Shown here: in pieces, positions 1 through 7,494 of the stretch | Numbering within the stretch: the first letter of the stretch is position 1 | How the letters are laid out: each line of letters begins with the position of its first letter | From: Blastocatellia bacterium | Lineage (GTDB): Bacteria > Acidobacteriota > Blastocatellia > Pyrinomonadales > Pyrinomonadaceae | Assembly (NCBI GenBank): GCA_013695195.1 | Contig: JACDAY010000370.1 | Location: 1 to 7,494 of the forward strand | DNA length: 7,494 bases | Direction of reading: 5' to 3' | Notes under the pieces: model-generated | The model's input: only the letters and a program-made list of their open reading frames with translations | Told to the model about the DNA's origin: nothing | Database searches by the model: none | Made by a program: the position numbers and the translations under genes

Positions 1-519
1 AGCCGCTAAACGCAAAGCCTGTGCCTGTACCGTCGCTTCGTCTTTTAACGTAAACTGCAAATTTTGAACGCGATTTGCGCCCGACTGTGTCGCTGTATCG
101 ATCACATTTCCGACTTTTGTAAGGTCATCGAGCGTTATGCGGACGATATTCTGCGCCGTGTAACCCGTGATAGTCGGCTCGCCGCCCTCTTTCGGATAAC
201 GGTATGTCGGTGAAACATTATAACTGATCGTCTTTATGTCGGCGCTGCTTCCGAGCAACTGACGCAAGCGCGCTAGTGTCGCTTCGAGTTTCTGCGCGTT
301 TTGCGCAACCGCAGCCTGCGATGTAGCGGCCTGCGTTACGACGCCGATATCGATATTCGCCCGGTCGGGCTTTGCCGTAACAACTGCTTCGCCGCTAGTG
401 CGGATCGAAGGCGGAAGCTTGTCAGTGGAATCCTGGGCTACGGCTTGAACAGCACCCAAAGTCAGAAGCATCAAAAGGTTTGTGGACAATAAAATAAAAA
501 CTTTCTTTTTAATATTCAT
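1..519 (-). CDS. SIMPL-domain (DUF541) exported protein, C-terminus cut by window edge
   Basis: This is my own translation of the minus strand from an ATG at 519-517; the frame stays open for 173 codons to the window edge, so the C-terminal part is missing. Residues 1-28 form a clear Sec signal peptide: a KKK n-region, a leucine-rich core, and an A-V-A site before Gln29. After it comes the typical start of a SIMPL domain, with a strand like 'SGEAVVTAKPDRANIDIGV', then a long Ala/Gln-rich helix (about residues 65-95), and 'TGYTAQNIVRITLDDLTKVGNVIDTA' features around 125-150. SIMPL/DUF541 proteins (the family of YggE and BP26) are periplasmic or outer-membrane-associated and of poorly defined biochemical role; some are linked to oxidative stress. 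The gene lies 115 bases downstream of the dehydrogenase gene on the same strand, but a perfect TATAAT at 551-546 suggests its own promoter. The Shine-Dalgarno is weak (only an A-rich AGAAAAA). Confidence 0.88.
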   Translation of the reverse strand, partial: MNIKKKVFILLSTNLLMLLTLGAVQAVAQDSTDKLPPSIRTSGEAVVTAKPDRANIDIGVVTQAATSQAAVAQNAQKLEATLARLRQLLGSSADIKTISYNVSPTYRYPKEGGEPTITGYTAQNIVRITLDDLTKVGNVIDTATQSGANRVQNLQFTLKDEATVQAQALRLAA

Positions 520-545
520 AATTTTTCTGTGTTCGGCCTGTGATT

Positions 546-574
546 ATTATATTCGGCTTTTACCAGTATTCGAA
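546..574 (-). promoter_or_regulatory. Putative sigma-70-type promoter of the SIMPL-domain gene
   Basis: Reading the minus strand, a perfect TATAAT lies at 551-546. With a 17-base spacer the -35 hexamer would be TTCGAA (574-569), only a 3/6 match. A start about 7 bases after the -10 would give a 5' leader of about 20 bases before the ATG at 519. The perfect -10 is the only strong part. Confidence 0.4.
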
Positions 575-634
575 CCGAACCTCTCCACTTAAAGAACGGT
601 CAACAGCGGATTTCTTGCATCGTCTTTTTCACGC

Positions 635-1822
635 CTATTTAACCGGAACGAGTCTCAATATTCGGTCGTCTTCTTTTGCGGCCGATCCGCGCCCGTCGCG
701 GTTCGAGGTCGAAAAATATATAAATCCGTCGGGCCCTTCGGCAACTTCGCGGATCCGGCCGTATGTCTCTTTCAAAAGATCTTCCTGGCCGGCAACATTT
801 CTTCCGTTAAGCGTTACCCGTATTAAACGCTCGCCGCGAAGGCAGCCGAAAAAGAAACTGTCCTTGAATGCCGGAAAGGCGTTGCCTTTATAAAACGTCC
901 CGCTTGCCGGAGCGCAGGCAGGAGTGTATTCGAGCAGCGGAGACTCCAGCCCTGCCTGCGTCTGCTTATGGTGAATAACGGGCCAGCCGTAATTCTTGCC
1001 GCGTTCGACTATGTTGACCTCATCGCCGCCGCCCGGGCCGTCGAATCCGCTCGGCCCGTGTTCGGTTTGGAACATCAAGCCCGAGCCGGGCTGCCACGCC
1101 AGGCCCTGAGCATTTCGATGGCCGACCGTCCAGATCTCGGGCCGCGAACCCGGCTGATTTACAAACGGATTGTCCGCCGGAACAGTCCCGTCGTCGTTTA
1201 GCCGCAAGGTCTTGCCCGCCAGCGAATTCATCTGCTGAGCAAGAGTCCGGTCTGTCGAGTCTCCGGTTGTGATATATAATTTTCCGTCCGGCCCAAAGCG
1301 CGCGCGTGTGCCCGCGTGATTCGGTGCGGCCGGAATGTCTTCGATAATGATTTTAGGTTCCGTAAGCTTATTCGCGGCAAATTTATAACGCACGACCTTT
1401 ACCCGGTTCCCGTCTTTGTTGTACGCATAAGCCAAATAAACATAGTTATTTGCAGCAAAATTCGGGTGGATCGAAATGTCCATCAGACCGCTTTCGCTCG
1501 AAGACTCAACATCCGGCACTACGTAAACCGGTTCGGCTCGGAGCTTGCCGTTTTCGATGATCTGCACACGGCCGGGCCGCTCGGTGAATAAAAGATTTTT
1601 ATTCGGCATAAAAGCAAAACCCCACGGCACTTCCAAACCGCTTGCGACGGTTTCGATGCGAAAACGCATTTGTTTGTCCTGCGTTTCGACAACCTGATTT
1701 TCCGCGAGGCCTTTTGGAGCGCTGCCGCAGCCCACAAGAAACAGAGCACAACAAAAAACGACCTGAAGTGTAAACCGGTCAACGTCCATACGTAATTTTA
1801 ACAGTTTGCCGGGCACCTTCAA
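635..1822 (-). CDS. PQQ-dependent glucose/sorbosone dehydrogenase-like lipoprotein (GSDH fold)
   Basis: This 395-residue protein belongs to the soluble aldose sugar dehydrogenase family (GSDH, six-bladed beta-propeller), which oxidises sugars at C1 with PQQ as cofactor. Family motifs appear in order: 'WGFAF' near 67; 'NHAGTRARFGPDGKLYITTGD' at 168-188, where His169 sits where the catalytic histidine is expected; 'GHRNAQG' at 234-240 (the RN pair usually contacts PQQ); 'EHGP' at 254; 'GGDEVN' and 'NYGWP' at 265-281; and 'GRIREVAEGPDG' at 355-366. The N-terminus is a lipoprotein signal with lipobox L-V-G-Cys32, so the mature enzyme should be membrane-anchored and facing the periplasm. The start chosen is a TTG at 1822, with GGAAA about 6 bases upstream and a basic n-region. 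The ATG at 1789 lacks a Shine-Dalgarno and would leave an acidic n-region. The actual sugar substrate is unknown. No PQQ synthesis gene is in view. Confidence 0.9.
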   Translation of the reverse strand: MKVPGKLLKLRMDVDRFTLQVVFCCALFLVGCGSAPKGLAENQVVETQDKQMRFRIETVASGLEVPWGFAFMPNKNLLFTERPGRVQIIENGKLRAEPVYVVPDVESSSESGLMDISIHPNFAANNYVYLAYAYNKDGNRVKVVRYKFAANKLTEPKIIIEDIPAAPNHAGTRARFGPDGKLYITTGDSTDRTLAQQMNSLAGKTLRLNDDGTVPADNPFVNQPGSRPEIWTVGHRNAQGLAWQPGSGLMFQTEHGPSGFDGPGGGDEVNIVERGKNYGWPVIHHKQTQAGLESPLLEYTPACAPASGTFYKGNAFPAFKDSFFFGCLRGERLIRVTLNGRNVAGQEDLLKETYGRIREVAEGPDGFIYFSTSNRDGRGSAAKEDDRILRLVPVK

Positions 1823-1901
1823 AATATTTCCGGTGCGAATTATTAGTAAATGTGATTAGCGAACTGAATTGAGAAATTATGTTCGGGGAAATGTGCTTTT
1901 G

Positions 1902-3791
<1,890 letters not shown>

Positions 3792-3820
3792 TTCGAGTCC
3801 GGTGCAGAAACGCGTAGATG

Positions 3821-3855
3821 AGCGTGTTCCTTTCACTTGGGGAAGAGAACACGCT
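3821..3855. repeat. Inverted repeat / hairpin in the leader of the ABC-F gene
   Basis: Arms AGCGTGTTC (3821-3829) and GAACACGCT (3847-3855) pair perfectly over 9 bp. After a single bulged A the stem continues for five more pairs (CTTTC with GGAAG, one G-T wobble) and closes on a 6-base loop at 3835-3840. In the transcript of the ABC-F gene this stem would lie 29 bases before the start codon. No T-run follows on either strand, so an intrinsic terminator is unlikely. The 3847-3855 arm is also part of the adjacent direct repeat. Confidence 0.6.
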
Positions 3856-3917
3856 TCATAACTGTCGCGTTTCCGCATTAAAGAGAATACGCTCCATAAC
3901 TGTCGCGTTCTGCATTA
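3843..3917. repeat. Two-copy imperfect tandem repeat (38 and 37 bp) between the FKBP and ABC-F genes
   Basis: Copy 1 (3843-3880) and copy 2 (3881-3917) both begin AAGAGAA and end GCATTA, and share the core CATAACTGTCGCGT. I count three substitutions and one indel, so about 34 of 38 positions agree. A few bases (3918-3924, AAGA-like) resemble the start of a third copy that fades into the FKBP stop codon. The unit is not a CRISPR repeat, as there are no spacers and only two abutting copies. Confidence 0.8.
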
Positions 3918-3923
3918 AGAAAT

Positions 3924-4418
3924 CTATCTCACACCGATCACTTCGATAATAAAGATCAGCGTCGCACCGGGCGGAATATCCGCTCCGGCACCGCGCTCGC
4001 CGTAGCCTATCGCGGCTGGGATGATTAGGGTCGCATGATCGCCAATGCGAAGTTTCTGGACGCCTTCGTCCCAGCCTTTTATCACGCGGCCCGCACCGAG
4101 CGGAAACGAAAACGGCTCGCCTCTGTCGAGTGAGCTGTCAAATTTTTGCCCGTTCGTCAGCATCCCCGTGTAGTTAACGATAACGTTGTCGCCGGCTTTA
4201 AGCTGTGCTCCCGTACCGGCTTTCGTTACGATATACGTCAGGCCGGAAGCGGTCGTCATGCCCGCCTGCTTTATAATTGGAGTTGTCATTTTCTTTACTG
4301 TTGTACGCTTAGTAATTACAAGCTTTTTACGGTAAACCGGTTTTCTTCTGGTCTGTGTGAAAGAAACGCCGACGCAAACCGCCATCATCAGGAACACCGC
4401 GAAGATTGATTTTTTCAT
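3924..4418 (-). CDS. Exported FKBP-type peptidyl-prolyl cis-trans isomerase
   Basis: This 164-residue protein (from ATG 4418) has an N-terminal signal sequence (MKKSIF, then a hydrophobic core to about residue 20), a strongly basic stretch at 24-43 rich in Arg and Lys, and one FKBP domain from about 55 to 164. Residues matching the human FKBP12 ligand pocket are all present: Tyr83, Phe93, Asp94, Phe103, Val112, Ile113, Trp116, Tyr139, Ile148 and Phe156. It should therefore be an active proline isomerase assisting folding of exported proteins. The cleavage site is not clear, so membrane retention is possible. An upstream in-frame TTG (4472) would add 18 residues in front of the signal sequence and is unlikely. 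The same TTGACC (4472-4467) could be a -35 box, but the -10 at the right distance (TATTCG) is poor. The ATG lies 57 bases after the higA stop, so read-through from higBA is possible. The Shine-Dalgarno is weak (AAAAGAC). Confidence 0.92.
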   Translation of the reverse strand: MKKSIFAVFLMMAVCVGVSFTQTRRKPVYRKKLVITKRTTVKKMTTPIIKQAGMTTASGLTYIVTKAGTGAQLKAGDNVIVNYTGMLTNGQKFDSSLDRGEPFSFPLGAGRVIKGWDEGVQKLRIGDHATLIIPAAIGYGERGAGADIPPGATLIFIIEVIGVR

Positions 4419-4475
4419 ATTGTCTTTTATTTTTCTCGTATTTCGAATAAGGATCTGCTTACTGTCGGTCAAAGA

Positions 4476-4886
4476 TTAAATAAACAGTTCCGCGGACACC
4501 TTAAAAAAATCCGCTAGTGCTTTGGCTTGAGACTTGCTAATTTCTCTTTTACCGCTTATCGCTTCGGACACTCTGCTTTTTGATCCAAATACTTCTGCTA
4601 AATCTTTTTGCTTGAAACCACGCGCGTTCATCATTTCAATTAAGATTTCGTGGGGTGAAGCATTTCTAGGTTGATAAAAGTTTTCTTCAAAATCCGTAAT
4701 CAGTCTTCCCAATAGTTCAAGCAAAACTGTTTCTTCGGACGATAATTTTTTTTCCGTAGCCAACAATTTCTCAACGATTAAGATCGCACGGTCATTTTCT
4801 TCCTCAGACTTTATAATTGTCGGAAGCGTTTTGGACAAAAGTCTGCCATATTTTTGCGGATTTATTTTTTCGGCAATTCTAATCAT
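4476..4886 (-). CDS. higA: Antitoxin HigA, HTH-type transcriptional regulator
   Basis: This 136-residue protein is recognisable as HigA-like (COG5499 type): an N-terminal part of about 80 residues with 'AEKINPQKYGRLLSKTLPTIIKSEEEND', then a C-terminal Xre-type helix-turn-helix 'KQKDLAEVFGSKSRVSEAISGKREISK' at about residues 92-118, ending 'ALADFFKVSAELFI'. HigA antitoxins bind and neutralise HigB and repress their own operon through the HTH. The start is placed at ATG 4886 because it forms an ATGA overlap with the higB stop and has GGAAAG just upstream, although the spacing is short. A GTG at 4895 would give 139 residues and a 13-base overlap. The length is close to E. coli HigA (138). Sampled lines of the gene are about 35-37% GC, against about 53-58% in sampled lines of thiC and the ABC-F gene, which fits horizontal acquisition. 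Confidence 0.93.
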   Translation of the reverse strand: MIRIAEKINPQKYGRLLSKTLPTIIKSEEENDRAILIVEKLLATEKKLSSEETVLLELLGRLITDFEENFYQPRNASPHEILIEMMNARGFKQKDLAEVFGSKSRVSEAISGKREISKSQAKALADFFKVSAELFI

Positions 4887-5170
4887 TCTTTCCACGTGTC
4901 TTTGTCATAATCGGCATGCGTCAGAATGTGCCTGATTAAAACTAATTGAGATTCGTAATGAATTTCGGCAACCAACCTGTAATTATTTCCACAGATGTTA
5001 AAAACTACAAAACGCCCAACAAAATCAGCATGCGGATAATTTTGTCTAACCTCGACGATATTTTGCCATTTCGCTTTCCTCGCAATTTTGTACCATGAGC
5101 TAAGTGAAGATTCGGAATTGGGATGCAAAATTACGAATTCCCGAATCTTTCGATATGAAATCGTATTCAT
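4883..5170 (-). CDS. higB: Toxin HigB, type II mRNA interferase
   Basis: This 95-residue protein of the HigB toxin family (PF09907, RelE/ParE superfamily fold) is expected to cut mRNA on the ribosome. Family features visible are 'SLSSWYKIARKAKW' (22-35), 'YPHADFVGRFVVFNICGNNYRLVAEIHY' (45-72), and the C-terminal block 'LIRHILTHADYDKDTWKE' (78-95) with Arg80, His81, His85, Tyr88, Asp89 and Lys90. The toxin-before-antitoxin order and the 4-base overlap with higA are typical of higBA. E. coli HigB is slightly longer (104 residues). The protein looks complete, with no frameshift or lost motif, so the module is probably functional. The Shine-Dalgarno before ATG 5170 is weak (AAAGCTG), which is plausible for a toxin needing low translation. 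A promoter with an embedded dyad lies about 70-100 bases upstream. Confidence 0.94.
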   Translation of the reverse strand: MNTISYRKIREFVILHPNSESSLSSWYKIARKAKWQNIVEVRQNYPHADFVGRFVVFNICGNNYRLVAEIHYESQLVLIRHILTHADYDKDTWKE

Positions 5171-5214
5171 CAGCTTTACAAATTATGCGCCGCTTTCTTG
5201 CTTTCAACCAATAG

Positions 5215-5231
5215 CTTATGCGCGCAATAAG
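5215..5231. repeat. Second small dyad downstream of the predicted higBA start
   Basis: CTTAT (5215-5219) and ATAAG (5227-5231) are perfect 5-bp inverted arms around GCGCGCA, and TGCGCGCA (5219-5226) is itself an 8-bp palindrome. The site lies just after the predicted higBA transcription start. It could be a second operator or only a chance dyad. Confidence 0.3.
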
Positions 5232-5241
5232 GACAAAACAC

Positions 5242-5262
5242 AAGTTACCATTATGGGAACTT
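5242..5262. promoter_or_regulatory. Candidate HigA operator: 21-bp dyad inside the higBA promoter
   Basis: Half-sites AAGTTACCAT (5242-5251) and ATGGGAACTT (5253-5262) surround a central T and match in 9 of 10 pairs; the only mismatch is A5247/G5257. The dyad fills the -10 box and most of the spacer. Outer arms GACAAAA (5232-5238) and TTTTGTC (5262-5268) extend the symmetry with an offset. HigA-type antitoxins repress their own operon through palindromes placed like this one. Confidence 0.6.
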
Positions 5263-5270
5263 TTTGTCAA
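5242..5270 (-). promoter_or_regulatory. Putative higBA promoter
   Basis: On the minus strand, a perfect TTGACA (5270-5265) is followed after 17 bases by TAACTT (5247-5242) as a -10 (3/6, with the first two bases and the final T matching). Transcription would start near 5235, leaving a leader of about 65 bases before higB. The perfect -35, the exact spacing and the embedded dyad make this the best promoter candidate for the module. Confidence 0.55.
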
Positions 5271-5317
5271 TGCATTTTGGTAAAAGTTTTGGATGTCGTA
5301 ATATTGTTTAGGCAAAA

Positions 5318-5407
5318 GTTTTCGGGGGAGCTAAAAGCTGAGAGTTGTTCAAATCGAACATTACCCTAAAAACCTGATGCGGATAATACCGACGAAGGGA
5401 GAAAAAC
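5318..5407 (+). promoter_or_regulatory. TPP (THI-box) riboswitch controlling thiC
   Basis: The conserved TPP aptamer is clear. GGGGG (5324-5328) pairs with ACCC (5363-5366) as P2. The short P3 is AGCT/AGCT (5329-5332 with 5336-5339). CTGAGA, the pyrimidine-recognition element, is at 5338-5343. A small optional hairpin GTTC/GAAC lies at 5347-5359, and ACCTGAT at 5372-5378. P5 is CGG/CCG (5380-5382 with 5389-5391) around ATAATA, and the terminal CGAAGGGA is at 5393-5400. P1 is TTTTC (5319-5323) with GAAAA (5401-5405). It senses thiamin pyrophosphate and lowers expression of the thiamin-synthesis gene that follows. There is no separate expression platform: the aptamer ends only a few bases before the thiC ATG, so translational control is expected. 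Confidence 0.96.
5395..5401 (+). promoter_or_regulatory. thiC ribosome binding site inside the riboswitch
   Basis: AAGGGAG ends 7 bases before the ATG at 5409. Its AAGGGA part is the conserved 3' end of the TPP aptamer, and its final G is the first base of the P1 3' strand. Ligand-stabilised P1 and its junction should therefore hide the site. Confidence 0.8.
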
Positions 5408-5408
5408 A

Positions 5409-7385
<1,977 letters not shown>

Positions 7386-7398
7386 AAACCCGGAGAAC

Positions 7399-7422
7399 GG
7401 GACAGCCGCCCGACGCTGTCCC
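7399..7422. terminator. Hairpin after thiC, possible bidirectional terminator
   Basis: GGGACAGC (7399-7406) and GCTGTCCC (7415-7422) form a perfect 8-bp GC-rich stem with an 8-base loop, 13 bases after the thiC stop. No clear T-run follows on either strand (CTCTATT on the plus strand), so it is not a textbook intrinsic terminator. A smaller CCCG/CGGG hairpin (7389-7401) overlaps its left arm. Confidence 0.45.
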
Positions 7423-7423
7423 T

Positions 7424-7492
7424 CTATTCCGTATCCTCCGCGGATTCCAACAGTTCACCCCCTTGCTCCGTCGAATAACACGCATGCCATAT
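7424..7492 (-). CDS. Possible C-terminal end of a convergent gene, cut by window edge
   Basis: One minus frame is open from the right edge to a TAG at 7426-7424 and reads IWHACYSTEQGGELLESAEDTE. The acidic, polar tail looks like a natural C-terminus, and the stop falls 2 bases outside the hairpin that separates it from thiC. At 22 codons this could be chance, and no family can be named. The other two minus frames look less protein-like: one stops after 12 codons, and the other is Arg-rich and runs into the antisense of thiC. Confidence 0.25.
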   Translation of the reverse strand: MWHACYSTEQGGELLESAEDTE

Positions 7493-7494
7493 CG

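Noticed and set aside
598..603. TTGACC on the minus strand upstream of the SIMPL gene as a -35
   Set aside because: It is 46 bases from the TATAAT and has no -10 at a working distance.
540..893. 117-codon plus frame opposite the dehydrogenase gene
   Set aside because: Antisense to the C-terminal part of a well-supported GSDH-like gene and without recognisable protein features.
3792..3878. 29-residue N-terminal extension of the ABC-F protein
   Set aside because: The frame is open, but the extra residues are encoded by the repeat and hairpin region and do not resemble ABC-F N-termini; the family start 'MNILSLENVSRNFG' fits ATG 3791.
3843..3917. Possible CRISPR repeat
   Set aside because: Only two directly abutting units with no spacers and no cas genes nearby.
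4444..4472. Promoter TTGACC ... TATTCG before the FKBP gene
   Set aside because: Good -35 and 17-base spacing, but the -10 matches only 3/6; mentioned under the gene but not called.
5274..5304. thiC promoter with -10 TAATAT at 5299-5304
   Set aside because: The -10 matches 4/6, but no acceptable -35 lies 16-19 bases upstream (best TTTGGT), so the thiC start site cannot be placed.

Overview
The window shows ordinary bacterial chromosome of roughly 50-58% GC in the housekeeping genes I sampled, with an AT-rich patch of about 35-37% GC in sampled lines between about 4476 and 5320. The proteins carry Sec or lipoprotein signals, so the host exports proteins to an envelope. It makes thiamin de novo. 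Uup-type, HigBA-type and soluble PQQ-dehydrogenase-like genes together suggest a Gram-negative, environmental bacterium. The overall style resembles Acidobacteriota (Blastocatellia), but that is only a guess.

Layout. Six genes lie on the minus strand. Reading in their direction of transcription from about 5170 down to 1, they are: toxin higB, antitoxin higA (4-base start/stop overlap), an exported FKBP-type prolyl isomerase, an ABC-F ATPase of the Uup type, a lipoprotein glucose/sorbosone dehydrogenase-like protein, and a SIMPL-domain (DUF541) exported protein cut off by the left edge. On the plus strand, thiC (5409-7385) is transcribed divergently from higBA. A TPP riboswitch lies immediately in front of it, and its conserved 3' end supplies the ribosome binding site. 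At the right edge, a perfect 8-bp hairpin follows thiC, and a short open minus frame may be the tail of a convergent gene.

How the parts work together. higBA is a self-contained type II toxin-antitoxin module. Its likely promoter has a TTGACA -35 box and contains a 21-bp near-perfect dyad, a good candidate for antitoxin autoregulation. ThiC makes the pyrimidine half of thiamin and is set up for direct feedback by TPP at the level of translation. The other minus-strand genes (FKBP, ABC-F, dehydrogenase, SIMPL) have no evident shared pathway. The gap between FKBP and ABC-F holds a 38-bp tandem repeat, a strong hairpin and two tiny overlapping ORFs.

No gene-free stretch exceeds 300 bases; the longest gaps are 5171-5408 (higBA promoter/operator and riboswitch), 3792-3923 (repeat and hairpin) and 520-634 (promoter). 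I found no tRNA, rRNA, CRISPR array, insertion sequence or convincing new multi-gene system.
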